Assembly: GCA_041651255.1 (NCBI GenBank)
Contig: JBAZJP010000002.1
Span: forward strand, 207,076-271,075
Source: Sulfuriferula sp041651255
GTDB taxonomy: Bacteria > Pseudomonadota > Gammaproteobacteria > Burkholderiales > Sulfuriferulaceae
DNA: 64,000 bases
Direction: 5' to 3'
Every line of letters begins with the position of its first letter. Position 1 is the stretch's first letter. Made by a program: the position numbers and the translations under genes. The notes under the pieces are model-generated. The model was given only the letters and a program-made list of their open reading frames with translations, searched no databases and had not been told where the DNA came from. Shown here one piece after another: positions 53,001 to 61,632 of the stretch.

Positions 53001-54721
53001 GCTTTACCCTGCATGGCATAGGCGTATCTCCTGGTATTGCTATTGGCGTTGCCCGGTTGGCATCGCATAGCCGTATTGAGGTGGCACACTATGTTTTACC
53101 TACGCAGTATGTAGACAAAGAAATTGCACGTTTTGATGATGCTATCAATACGGTACGGCAAGAAATGCAAACTTTGCGTGGACAGATTCCTGTCAATGCG
53201 CCCGCCGAAATGCCTGCATTTCTGGATATGCATTTGATGATTTTGAATGATTCCATGCTCTCGGCTATACCCAAGCAGCTGATACGCAGCCAGCAGTGCA
53301 ATGCGGAATGGGCGCTGACACAGCAAATGGAACAATTGGTTGCGCAATTTGAGTCTATTGATGATCCCTATTTGCGTGAGCGTAAAACGGATGTGGTGCA
53401 AGTTGTTGAGCGCGTATTAAAAGTGTTGCTGGGGCATCGGGATAACCTGCCTTCTAATGAAAGTAATGTGGCTGATTGCATCCTGGTTGCGCATGATTTG
53501 TCACCTGCCGATATGATTAATTTCAAGCGTCAGAGTTATGCTGCGTTTATTACTGATGTGGGCGGTACGACCTCGCATGCGGCTATTTTGGCGCGCAGTA
53601 TGAATATCACTTCGGTGATGGCGCTGCATAATGCCTTGGGGTTGATGCGTGATAATGAAATCATCATTGTCGATGGTGAACATGGTGTTGTCATTGTCGA
53701 TCCAGATGATGCTGAGCTTGAAGAGTACCAGCTCCGCCAAAGTCAATGGCGCATTGAGCACCAGAAACTAAAACGCATCACCACCAGTCGTGCTGCTACG
53801 CTGGATGATGTGGAGATTGAGCTGCATGCCAATATTGAATTGCCGCAAGATGTTGCAGCTGTGAAAATATCCGGTGCGACAGGAATAGGCTTGTTTCGCA
53901 GTGAGTTTTTATTCATGAATCGCGTTGGCTTGCCCACCGAAGATGAGCAGTTCGAAGCCTACCGAGAAGTCGCCGCCGCAATGCATGGGCAGCCAGTAAC
54001 CATCCGTACTTTGGATGTGGGCGCAGATAAGCCATTGGGCGATTTGACTGACCACACGCTTAATCCGGCATTAGGACGGCGGGCGATACGTTTATGCTTG
54101 TCTGACCTGGCGCTATTCCACACCCAGCTTCGTGCTATTTTGCGCGCATCGCATTATGGCAAAGTTCAGATTCTCATCCCTATGTTGAGCAATTTAGTCG
54201 AACTCCAGCAAACCTATGCCGCAATAGATCGAGCGAAAGCCAGTTTGAGTGCTGACGGTATCCCGTTTGATGACGGTATAGCCGTCGGTGGGATGATAGA
54301 AATTCCCGCTGCTGCACTTATGGCAAATGCTTTTGCAGAACGTATGGATTTTCTGTCGATAGGTACGAATGATCTAATTCAATACACTTTAGCAATAGAT
54401 CGCGCCGATGATGGCGTGAGTTATTTGTATAACCCTTTGCATCCTGCGGTGTTGCAGCTGATATCGATGACATTGCGCGCGGGCGAGAAAGCAGGTAAGC
54501 CTGTGTCGGTGTGTGGTGAAATGGCAGGTGACCCCAAACTCACACGGTTGCTAATTGGCTTGGGCTTGCGCAAATTCTCCATGCAGGCGGCGAGTTTGCT
54601 GAGCGTAAAACAGCAAATACTGACTACACACAGCAGTGAATCTTATCTTCTTATTCAGAAAATCCTCAAGACCACCGATGCAGAAAAAATCGATGCACTG
54701 ATGGCGCGATTGAATCGATAG
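52997..54721 (+). CDS. ptsI: PTS enzyme I
   Basis: A 574-residue phosphoenolpyruvate-protein phosphotransferase that phosphorylates HPr. The active histidine lies in VGGTTSHAAILARS (near 195), the PEP-binding barrel has GIGLFRSEFLFM near 300, and the catalytic cysteine is in SVCGEMAGD near 505. GTG start overlapping ptsH. The gene ends 3 bp from a convergent gene. Confidence 0.96.
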   Translation: MSFTLHGIGVSPGIAIGVARLASHSRIEVAHYVLPTQYVDKEIARFDDAINTVRQEMQTLRGQIPVNAPAEMPAFLDMHLMILNDSMLSAIPKQLIRSQQCNAEWALTQQMEQLVAQFESIDDPYLRERKTDVVQVVERVLKVLLGHRDNLPSNESNVADCILVAHDLSPADMINFKRQSYAAFITDVGGTTSHAAILARSMNITSVMALHNALGLMRDNEIIIVDGEHGVVIVDPDDAELEEYQLRQSQWRIEHQKLKRITTSRAATLDDVEIELHANIELPQDVAAVKISGATGIGLFRSEFLFMNRVGLPTEDEQFEAYREVAAAMHGQPVTIRTLDVGADKPLGDLTDHTLNPALGRRAIRLCLSDLALFHTQLRAILRASHYGKVQILIPMLSNLVELQQTYAAIDRAKASLSADGIPFDDGIAVGGMIEIPAAALMANAFAERMDFLSIGTNDLIQYTLAIDRADDGVSYLYNPLHPAVLQLISMTLRAGEKAGKPVSVCGEMAGDPKLTRLLIGLGLRKFSMQAASLLSVKQQILTTHSSESYLLIQKILKTTDAEKIDALMARLNR

Positions 54722-54724
54722 CTT

Positions 54725-55432
54725 TTACTGGACATGGATAGGTATTTTAATGCCGTCACTATGCTGAGGACGAGGCCATAATACCGTCCATATTCGCCAT
54801 GTGAATATGCTTAGCGATAACCAGATGGAAATTCCCCCGGCGACTATCAGCCCGTGCCAGCTAGCTAAAAATCCCACGGCATAGGCAATCATGCCTGCAT
54901 GAGCGAGTCCCATTTGTAACCACGGCCAATAGCCCATGCGTATAGGGTTTGCGGTAAATCTGGGCAACATGTGCGCACCTAACCCATAGATTAGCATGAG
55001 CATGAATCCCACCGTGACCAAATGCAGCGCGACAGGGCGAGCGGGGCCATCGGACAACAATGCGCCATTTACGAGTAAACCTATACCGCCTAACATCAAG
55101 TAAATCATTGCTGCCATGACGAATAAGCGATTATCCAGTGATAAGGCAATGCCTGCATTTTGCATATCTGTTTGCAGTTTGGCCGGTGCTGCAGCTACCC
55201 ACTCGCGCGCCTCTGCCAGCGTGTGTACACCTAGGCCTTTAAGCTCGCCATCAATGACCACAGCGGGGATGGTTTTTAATCGTAAACGACTCACCAGCGC
55301 ACGGCCTTCGGGTTGTCCCATATCGACCACGGCAAAGTTGATCTCTTTTTCCTTGGCTACTTGCGCCCAGATTTTCTCGGCCTGGTGGCAAGAAGCGCAC
55401 CATTCTGAGACTAATAATTCGACTTGTATCAT
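54725..55432 (-). CDS. Thioredoxin domain fused to 4-TM heme-copper-like module
   Basis: A 235-residue fusion. Residues 1-85 are thioredoxin-like with redox motif WCASC near 11-15 and cis-proline TIPAVVIDG near 54. Residues about 100-225 hold four TM helices. Those include ALHLVTVGFMLMLIYGLGAH then MLPRF, the same H-x16-H-x-LPRF pattern seen in the 4-TM protein at 55898. The histidine pair suggests heme or copper binding as in NnrS and oxidase subunit I relatives. The gene is last in a three-gene operon, with AGGAG before its ATG. I know no named family for the whole fusion. Confidence 0.8.
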   Translation of the reverse strand: MIQVELLVSEWCASCHQAEKIWAQVAKEKEINFAVVDMGQPEGRALVSRLRLKTIPAVVIDGELKGLGVHTLAEAREWVAAAPAKLQTDMQNAGIALSLDNRLFVMAAMIYLMLGGIGLLVNGALLSDGPARPVALHLVTVGFMLMLIYGLGAHMLPRFTANPIRMGYWPWLQMGLAHAGMIAYAVGFLASWHGLIVAGGISIWLSLSIFTWRIWTVLWPRPQHSDGIKIPIHVQ

Positions 55433-55441
55433 GTTGATCTC

Positions 55442-55888
55442 CTATTGCTGGCAACGCATACATTGCACATCGTAACGATCTATCCAAGTTTTGAGCGCCT
55501 CCTGTGCAGCAGCGCCCGTGGTCAAATGGGCTAAAGCCGTGGCTGGATCATCAGGGCGCATTTGTACCAGCCAGGCGTCCTTATATGGGTCAATATTGAG
55601 CAGGTTGGGGCTGGCTAATACCAGCTCGTTACGGGCGGTGATAACGCCCGCAAACGGTGCTGGAATGCCACCGGCCCACTTGCCTGATTCAATTCGTGCC
55701 AATGGTTTTTTCCATTCCCTGTGCACGCCGATGTCTTTAATCCATACATATTGCACCTTGCCTGACATGGTTTGCGAGGGGTCGGTTAAGCCTATGGTGT
55801 ATATGCCGTCTTCTTCTGGGCGTACCCAAACGTAATCTAAATCGTAATAAAGATCTTCGGGTAATTCACAACCGCGATGTTCAGACAT
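55442..55888 (-). CDS. GcvH-like lipoyl protein with C-terminal CMRC
   Basis: A 148-residue glycine cleavage H-protein homologue. The lipoyl-attachment region reads ARIESGKWAGGIPAPFAG, with the lysine in the normal place (near 70), so it is likely lipoylated. LYYDLDYVWVRPEEDGIYTIGLT at the start matches H-protein and is split here only for reference. The C-terminus ends VQCMRCQQ, a CxxC pair absent from ordinary GcvH. No gcvT or gcvP is present, so it is not part of a glycine cleavage operon. Strong AGGAGA site. It lies between two membrane genes. Confidence 0.82.
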   Translation of the reverse strand: MSEHRGCELPEDLYYDLDYVWVRPEEDGIYTIGLTDPSQTMSGKVQYVWIKDIGVHREWKKPLARIESGKWAGGIPAPFAGVITARNELVLASPNLLNIDPYKDAWLVQMRPDDPATALAHLTTGAAAQEALKTWIDRYDVQCMRCQQ

Positions 55889-55897
55889 GATGTTCTC

Positions 55898-56293
55898 CTA
55901 TTTCCATGGACCTTTGGGGCGTACAGTGAGGAAGATGTTTAACGCAAAAAATGCTATTCCCGTATAAACGAACACGCCCCCTAATAGCACTAACCAATTG
56001 AGCAACGATAACCACCCTGCTATCATGATGGGCAGGCCGATGTTAGCGATATACAGTTGCCAATTGGCCAGCCGTTCCGAGTACAGTGCTTGTCCAGAAA
56101 ATCGTGGCAATACGTGCAAGGCCACACCGTAAATCATCATCAATATAAAACCCAATAACATAATGTGGCCATGCGCACGGGCTACATTGCCAGGAATAAA
56201 GCCTGGCGCAAGCAGGTGAGTAAGCGCAACCAAACCACCTAATAAACCATATGCCAAGCCTATGGTGACGAACCAACGATTTCGTTTATGCAT
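55898..56293 (-). CDS. 4-TM heme-copper/NnrS-like membrane protein
   Basis: A 131-residue inner-membrane protein with four TM helices. The central motif RAHGHIMLLGFILMMIYG followed by VALHVLPRF carries histidines in the pattern of terminal-oxidase subunit I and NnrS-type proteins, but it is far shorter than either. It is the first gene of the operon; AGGAGA precedes the ATG. It is divergent from a Dnr-type regulator with a Fnr/Dnr box between. A role in nitric oxide or oxygen response is inferred. Confidence 0.82.
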   Translation of the reverse strand: MHKRNRWFVTIGLAYGLLGGLVALTHLLAPGFIPGNVARAHGHIMLLGFILMMIYGVALHVLPRFSGQALYSERLANWQLYIANIGLPIMIAGWLSLLNWLVLLGGVFVYTGIAFFALNIFLTVRPKGPWK

Positions 56294-56320
56294 GTTGTTC
56301 TCCTGTGTGTCGTTGGGACG

Positions 56321-56326
56321 AGTGTA
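56321..56326 (-). promoter_or_regulatory. Candidate -10 element of the Dnr-linked operon
   Basis: TACACT on the minus strand. A start site placed at 56314 puts this element at -12 to -7 and the Fnr/Dnr box centre at -41.5, exactly the class II activator geometry. Confidence 0.6.
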
Positions 56327-56348
56327 AGTGATGGTTATATTTAACGCC

Positions 56349-56362
56349 TTGACCTAGATCAA
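56349..56362. promoter_or_regulatory. Fnr/Dnr box between divergent genes
   Basis: TTGACCTAGATCAA, matching the TTGAT-N4-ATCAA consensus with one mismatch. It ends 2 bp before the regulator's ATG at 56364. It is well placed to activate the minus-strand operon, and to repress or autoregulate the regulator's own gene. Confidence 0.85.
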
Positions 56363-56363
56363 T

Positions 56364-57041
56364 ATGTCCAATCAAGTTGAAACTAAAGATTTTCGTTTAG
56401 CGCATTTATTCCGCGACTTAGACCGCGACGCCTTGGCGCGTATTGCCCAGCACGCGAATTGGCGCACGCTGGCTGCGGGAGAAACCCTGTTTACTCAGGG
56501 TGCGGCAGGGCAGCATTTTTATTTAGTAAAGACGGGGGCGGTGAAATTACATTTAACTTCAGTGGATGGCGATGAGCACATACTGGAGATAGTAGGGCGC
56601 GAGCATCTGTTCGCTGAATCTGTCTTGTTTATGGGCGGCCGTTATCCTGTCTCGGCAACAGCATTAAAAAATACGCGCTTAATCGCGTTTGATGCCCCAT
56701 TTTTCTTGAGCCTGTTGCGCAATAACGCGCAGCTTTGCTTGACGCTAATGGCTACCATGGGTCAGCAAATGTATGCACTAATGAGCGAAATAGACAGGCT
56801 GACTTTGCAAAGCGGGGCACGTAGGGTAGCAAAATATATCCTTGCTCAGCCCGCGCATAAAACCGCTAAAACGCAATTCGTGACCTTACCTGCGAGCAAG
56901 CATGCCATTGCATCATTACTGGATATACGGCCAGAAACCTTGTCGCGTATTCTGGCAAAGTTGGCTGATGATGGCTTGATAGAGGTGTATGCTGATAATA
57001 TTCAAATATTGCAACCCGCATTATTATCGCAAGTACAGTGA
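56364..57041 (+). CDS. Crp/Fnr-family regulator, Dnr-like
   Basis: A 225-residue Crp/Fnr protein with an N-terminal cyclic-nucleotide-type barrel (TLFTQGAAGQHFYLVKTG near 40) and a C-terminal winged helix. Recognition helix RPETLSRIL contains E-x-x-S-R, the residues by which Fnr reads TTGAT half-sites, matching the box just upstream. The N-terminal cysteine cluster of Fnr is absent, so it is more like the NO-sensing Dnr/NnrR group. Its own start overlaps the promoter region it controls. A DUF1971 gene follows 7 bp later. Confidence 0.9.
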   Translation: MSNQVETKDFRLAHLFRDLDRDALARIAQHANWRTLAAGETLFTQGAAGQHFYLVKTGAVKLHLTSVDGDEHILEIVGREHLFAESVLFMGGRYPVSATALKNTRLIAFDAPFFLSLLRNNAQLCLTLMATMGQQMYALMSEIDRLTLQSGARRVAKYILAQPAHKTAKTQFVTLPASKHAIASLLDIRPETLSRILAKLADDGLIEVYADNIQILQPALLSQVQ

Positions 57042-57048
57042 GGCGCAG

Positions 57049-57396
57049 ATGAAACCCATGCCAGCAGATTATATTGCCTATAAACGCACACCTGATTTCA
57101 CCGATACCAATATACCCGAGGCGCTAACGCGTCGTCATGATACCAAACCCGGTGCCTGGGCAAAGATAGTCGTGCTGGAAGGGGCGCTGGATTATGAAGT
57201 AATGACCGATCCCGTGCGGCATTACACAGTAGATGCGGAACATCCGGGCATTATTGAGCAACAGCTCCCCCATCGCGTAACCCCTATACAGGTACCGCTG
57301 CGTTTTTATCTGGAATTCTATAAACAAGATGAAACTGATGCCGCTGCGTTAGTCCGCGCCATGGATGCGGATTTGTTCACGCCGCCGTCACAGTAA
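57049..57396 (+). CDS. DUF1971-family protein (TehB N-terminal-like)
   Basis: A 115-residue protein of the DUF1971 cupin-like group, related to the N-terminal domain of some TehB proteins (TPDFTDTNIPEALTRRHDTK, GALDYEVMTDP, VPLRFYLEFYK). Function unknown; such genes are often near nitrogen-oxide response genes. Start ATG at 57049 after the regulator's stop; a longer frame upstream overlaps the regulator. Probably cotranscribed with it. Confidence 0.85.
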   Translation: MKPMPADYIAYKRTPDFTDTNIPEALTRRHDTKPGAWAKIVVLEGALDYEVMTDPVRHYTVDAEHPGIIEQQLPHRVTPIQVPLRFYLEFYKQDETDAAALVRAMDADLFTPPSQ

Positions 57397-57435
57397 TACG
57401 TTATATTTTATTGATTACACACCATTAGGAACAAC

Positions 57436-59067
57436 ATGAGCACACTTACCATCGCCACACATGCCTTTTCCGACCAAAAGCCCGGTACATCTGGTTTACG
57501 TAAAAAAGTCAGCGTATTTCAACAACCACATTATTTAGAGAATTTCGTTCAGGCGATTTTTGACAGTATTAACGCACCCATAGGCGCGACACTGGTATTG
57601 GGCGGTGATGGGCGTTATTACAATCGCACGGCGATACAGATTATTTTGAAAATGGCAGCGGCGTATGGCTTCGGCAAAGTGCTGGTCGGGCAGGGCGGCA
57701 TATTGTCGACTCCAGCTGCATCATGCGTGATACGTAAATATCAAACCTTTGGCGGTATTATTTTATCCGCCAGCCATAATCCGGGCGGTATTGATGGCGA
57801 TTTCGGCATCAAATTCAATGGTAGCAACGGCGGACCTGCGACTGAAACTGTCACCGATGCGATTTTCGCAGCCAGTAAAACAATCACGCAATATCAGCTA
57901 CTTGATGCACCTGATGTCGCGTTGGATACGCTGGGTGTCAGCCAGTTGGGTGAGATGACAGTTGAGGTGATAGACGCGGTAAACGATTATGCCGAGCTGA
58001 TGGAGTCGTTGTTTGATTTTGCTGCGATACGAGATTTGCTGGCGGGTGGGTTCCGTATCAAGTTCGATGCGATGCACGCGGTGACAGGTCCGTATGCGAC
58101 TGAGATATTGCAGCATCGTCTTGGTGCATCGGCTGATAGCCTGATGAACGTCGTGCCGCTGGAAGATTTTGGCGGTGGTCATCCTGACCCTAATCTCACC
58201 TACGCGCCAGAATTAGTGAGCATCATGTTTGCAGATAATGCGCCTGATTTCGGCGCTGCATCGGATGGTGACGGCGACCGCAACATGATCTTAGGCAAGC
58301 AGTTTTTCGTCACGCCATCAGACAGCTTGGCGTTGCTTGCTGCTAATGCCACCCTTATTCCCGCTTATCGTAACGGCTTGGCAGGCGTTGCGCGCTCCAT
58401 GCCGACCAGCGCTGCGGTAGATCGCGTTGCGCAGGTGCTGAATATTCCTTGTTATGAAACACCGACAGGCTGGAAATTCTTTGGCAATTTAATGGACGCA
58501 GGTAAGGTCACGCTGTGCGGAGAAGAAAGTTTCGGCACAGGTTCCAATCACGTGCGTGAAAAGGATGGCTTGTGGGCAGTCTTGTTCTGGCTCAATCTCA
58601 TCGCCGTTCGCCGTCAGCCTGTTGCCGAAATTGTGTATGAACACTGGGCGAAATATGGGCGTAATGTTTATTCGCGTTATGATTATGAAGCACTGCCTAC
58701 TGTTGATGCGCAAGCGGTGATGCAGCATTTGCTGGGTGGCTTCGGTACATTGGTGGGGGCGACATTCGGCTCGTACACAGTTGAACACTGCGACGACTTC
58801 AGCTACACCGATCCCGTCGATGGCAGTGTCAGCACGGGGCAGGGGATACGTGTATTGTTCAGCGATGGCTCGCGCATTATTGTGCGTTTGTCTGGCACAG
58901 GTACGGAAGGTGCAACGCTGCGCATCTATCTGGAAGCTTATGACGCCAATGTTGCTAATCATCACCTGGATGCGCAAATTGCGCTGAATGAATTGATACA
59001 GGTGGCGTTGCAAATCACCCAGTTAAAACAACTTACAGGCCGTGAACAACCTACGGTGATTACCTGA
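57436..59067 (+). CDS. pgm: Phosphoglucomutase (alpha-D-glucose specific)
   Basis: A 543-residue alpha-D-phosphohexomutase interconverting glucose 1- and 6-phosphate for glycogen or sugar-nucleotide synthesis. The phosphoserine loop is LSASHNPGG near 115, the metal loop DGDGDRNM near 283, the sugar loop CGEESFGTGSNHVREKDG near 365 and the phosphate site RLSGTGTEGATLRIY near 490. Length is close to E. coli Pgm. It converges on the RIO-type kinase. Confidence 0.96.
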   Translation: MSTLTIATHAFSDQKPGTSGLRKKVSVFQQPHYLENFVQAIFDSINAPIGATLVLGGDGRYYNRTAIQIILKMAAAYGFGKVLVGQGGILSTPAASCVIRKYQTFGGIILSASHNPGGIDGDFGIKFNGSNGGPATETVTDAIFAASKTITQYQLLDAPDVALDTLGVSQLGEMTVEVIDAVNDYAELMESLFDFAAIRDLLAGGFRIKFDAMHAVTGPYATEILQHRLGASADSLMNVVPLEDFGGGHPDPNLTYAPELVSIMFADNAPDFGAASDGDGDRNMILGKQFFVTPSDSLALLAANATLIPAYRNGLAGVARSMPTSAAVDRVAQVLNIPCYETPTGWKFFGNLMDAGKVTLCGEESFGTGSNHVREKDGLWAVLFWLNLIAVRRQPVAEIVYEHWAKYGRNVYSRYDYEALPTVDAQAVMQHLLGGFGTLVGATFGSYTVEHCDDFSYTDPVDGSVSTGQGIRVLFSDGSRIIVRLSGTGTEGATLRIYLEAYDANVANHHLDAQIALNELIQVALQITQLKQLTGREQPTVIT

Positions 59068-59086
59068 TGGTGTGTAGCCGGTTACT

Positions 59087-59941
59087 CTAGGGTAATTTGG
59101 CTTCCAGCATGCGCAATTGACGCGCGGCTTCTTCGGCCAGCGCGTCATCAATTTCGCGCATCACGCTTTGCAAATCAACAGGCGTATCACTGGCGACAAA
59201 ATTACCGGTGAGCGTGCTGGTAGGCGATAATTTGCCTTGCTCGTACAAACCCCATATTTCCTTGCCATACTGAGTTTGCAGCAATTCAGGCGCAAAGCGT
59301 CCGAAATACTGGGTCAGGTTATTCACATCGCGCTCCAGCATGCTCTGAGCGTGGTTGTTTCCCGCGGCATCGACTGCCTGCGGCAAATCGATAATGACGG
59401 GGCCGTGATCGCTGAGCAGTATGTTGTATTCCGACAAATCGCCGTGGATCACGCCAGCACAGAGCATGAGTACCACTTGATGCAGCAGCATTTGAAAATA
59501 TTCACGTGCCTGTTCAGGTGTTAATTCGACATCGTTAAGTCGCGGTGCAGCGTTGCCTTCGGCGTCAGTGACCAGCTCCATCAGCAGCACGCCCTCGTGG
59601 AAGTTATAGGGTTTAGGCACGCAAACCCCTGCAGCAGCGAGGCGATACAAAGCATCCACTTCGGCATTTTGCCAAGCCTCTTCCTGGGCTTCACGTCCAT
59701 AACGTGAACCCTTGGCCATCGCACGTGCCATACGACTGTTCTTTACTTTACGGTTTTCGGTGTAATCAACGCTCTGCCGGAAACTGCGTTTATTCGCCTC
59801 CTTGTAAACCTTGGCGCAACGTACTTCTTCGCCGCAGCGCACGACAAAAACCATCGCCTCCTTGCCGCTCATCAACTGACGAATTACATCATCGATCAAG
59901 CCGTCTTCTAGTAGGGGAATTAGTCTTTTTGGGATTTTCAT
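59087..59941 (-). CDS. RIO-type serine/threonine protein kinase
   Basis: A 284-residue RIO1-like kinase. The ATP loop GKEAMVFVV is near 28, the phosphate-anchoring lysine in CAKVYKEANKRSF near 45, the catalytic loop HGDLSEYNILL near 185 and the metal aspartate in IIDLPQAVDA near 203. Bacterial RIO kinases have no clear target; archaeal/eukaryotic ones act in ribosome maturation. The start at 59941 (MKIPKRLIPL) is preferred to the upstream ATG at 59977. Confidence 0.9.
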   Translation of the reverse strand: MKIPKRLIPLLEDGLIDDVIRQLMSGKEAMVFVVRCGEEVRCAKVYKEANKRSFRQSVDYTENRKVKNSRMARAMAKGSRYGREAQEEAWQNAEVDALYRLAAAGVCVPKPYNFHEGVLLMELVTDAEGNAAPRLNDVELTPEQAREYFQMLLHQVVLMLCAGVIHGDLSEYNILLSDHGPVIIDLPQAVDAAGNNHAQSMLERDVNNLTQYFGRFAPELLQTQYGKEIWGLYEQGKLSPTSTLTGNFVASDTPVDLQSVMREIDDALAEEAARQLRMLEAKLP

Positions 59942-60052
59942 TAGCGGTAATAGTAAGCGGTGGAATACAGTCCTCATCTGCTGTCGATGAGCGACACTCA
60001 GCCTGGATATTTTAACCTAGAAAAGGCAGTTGAACGAATCTGTAGTTTCAAA

Positions 60053-60082
60053 TTGGCGGCCAATTAAACTTTACCGTATAAT
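60053..60082 (+). promoter_or_regulatory. Candidate guaB promoter
   Basis: Perfect -10 TATAAT at 60077-60082 with TTGGCG at 60053-60058 as a partial -35 (18-bp spacer). Predicted start near 60089, about 20 nt upstream of the guaB ATG. Confidence 0.6.
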
Positions 60083-60107
60083 GTTGCTTTGCTCTGGAAC
60101 AATAGCT

Positions 60108-61568
60108 ATGCGCGTGATTCAAAAAGCACTGACCTTTGATGACGTTCTGCTCGTCCCCGCTCACTCCGACATCCTGCCACGTGACGTGAGTTTACAAACT
60201 CGATTAACGCGCGACATCACATTGAATATCCCGCTGCTGTCAGCAGCGATGGATACCGTTACTGAAGCCAAATTGGCCATTGCGCTCGCGCAAGAGGGTG
60301 GTATCGGTATCGTTCACAAGAACATGACTATAGCAGCGCAAGCCGCCGAAGTGGCGCGTGTAAAGCGTTTTGAGTCCGGTGTGGTAAAAGACCCTATTAC
60401 TGTTACCCCAGATATGTCTGTACGCGATGTGCAGGCAACGACGCGCAAATATCGCATTTCTGGTCTGCCTGTTGTGACCGCTGATGGCCAGATTGCAGGT
60501 ATTGTGACTAACCGTGACTTGCGTTTCGAGACCAATCTGGATGTGCCTGTTAGCCAAATCATGACGCCGCGTGAGCGTCTGGTGACGGTTAAAGAAGGTG
60601 CCAGCCGTACTGAAGTCTTGAGCTTGTTGCATAAATACCGTATTGAGCGCGTATTGGTGGTCAACGATGCGTTTCAGTTGTGCGGCTTGATTACGGTTAA
60701 GGATATACAGAAATCTTCAGAACATCCAAATGCCTGTAAAGACAGTCAAGGCCGTTTGCGCGTGGGCGCTGCGGTTGGCGTCGGCGCTGGTACTGAGGAA
60801 CGTGTTGCAGCATTAGCGCACGCAGGTGTGGATGTGATCGTAGTGGATACCGCGCACGGACATTCCAAAGGTGTGTTGGACCGCGTGAAGTGGGTGAAAA
60901 CCAACTTCCCGCATATACAAGTTATCGGCGGTAATATCGCTACGGCTGCTGCGGCGCTGGCTTTGGTTGAGCATGGTGCGGATGCGGTGAAAGTAGGGAT
61001 AGGTCCTGGTTCGATTTGCACCACACGTATCGTTGCGGGCGTGGGCGTGCCACAAATTACTGCAATTCAGAATGTCGCTAATGCCTTGCGTAGTCTAGGT
61101 GTGCCGTTGATTGCTGATGGTGGTGTGCGCTATTCTGGTGACATCGCCAAGGCGATTGCTGCGGGTGCGAATACAGTGATGTTGGGGGGCTTGTTTGCTG
61201 GTACGGAAGAAGCACCTGGCGAGATTGAGTTATTCCAGGGACGTTCATACAAGTCTTATCGTGGCATGGGTTCACTAGGTGCGATGCAAAAAGGCTCCAG
61301 TGACCGTTATTTCCAAGATAACGAAACGGCGGATAAATTTGTACCTGAAGGCATAGAAGGACGTGTGCCTTATAAAGGCAGTATGTTGGCAGTGATACAC
61401 CAATTGATGGGCGGCTTGCGTTCCAGCATGGGTTATCTGGGCTGTGCAACCATTGTTGATATGCAAGAGCGTGCTGAGTTTGTGGAGATTACCTCCGCGG
61501 GCGTGCGTGAGTCACACGTACATGACGTACAGATTACTAAAGAAGCGCCAAATTATCATTTAGATTGA
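60108..61568 (+). CDS. guaB: IMP dehydrogenase GuaB
   Basis: A 486-residue enzyme oxidising IMP to XMP, the first step to GMP. The catalytic cysteine lies in GPGSICTTRIVAGVGVPQ near 305, two CBS domains sit at about 95-205, and the flap GMGSLGAMQ is near 385. The start is the ATG at 60108 just downstream of a good promoter; the frame extends to 60030 but that part precedes the predicted transcript. It is separated from guaA by a terminator. Confidence 0.97.
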   Translation: MRVIQKALTFDDVLLVPAHSDILPRDVSLQTRLTRDITLNIPLLSAAMDTVTEAKLAIALAQEGGIGIVHKNMTIAAQAAEVARVKRFESGVVKDPITVTPDMSVRDVQATTRKYRISGLPVVTADGQIAGIVTNRDLRFETNLDVPVSQIMTPRERLVTVKEGASRTEVLSLLHKYRIERVLVVNDAFQLCGLITVKDIQKSSEHPNACKDSQGRLRVGAAVGVGAGTEERVAALAHAGVDVIVVDTAHGHSKGVLDRVKWVKTNFPHIQVIGGNIATAAAALALVEHGADAVKVGIGPGSICTTRIVAGVGVPQITAIQNVANALRSLGVPLIADGGVRYSGDIAKAIAAGANTVMLGGLFAGTEEAPGEIELFQGRSYKSYRGMGSLGAMQKGSSDRYFQDNETADKFVPEGIEGRVPYKGSMLAVIHQLMGGLRSSMGYLGCATIVDMQERAEFVEITSAGVRESHVHDVQITKEAPNYHLD

Positions 61569-61591
61569 GTTTTGGTTAGATAGATTAAGAC

Positions 61592-61619
61592 ACAGCAGGT
61601 TTATGCCTGCTGTTTTTTT
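61592..61619 (+). terminator. Intrinsic terminator between guaB and guaA
   Basis: Perfect 8-bp stem ACAGCAGG / CCTGCTGT with loop TTTATG and seven T. It lies 23 bp after the guaB stop and 13 bp before the guaA start. It reduces readthrough into guaA. Confidence 0.9.
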
Positions 61620-61632
61620 ATATGGTGAAAAA

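Noticed and set aside
60030..60107. Upstream extension of guaB
   Set aside because: It lies upstream of the predicted transcription start and the ATG at 60108 begins the conserved protein.
61603..61632. Upstream extension of guaA
   Set aside because: The first codons fall in the loop and stem of the intrinsic terminator.
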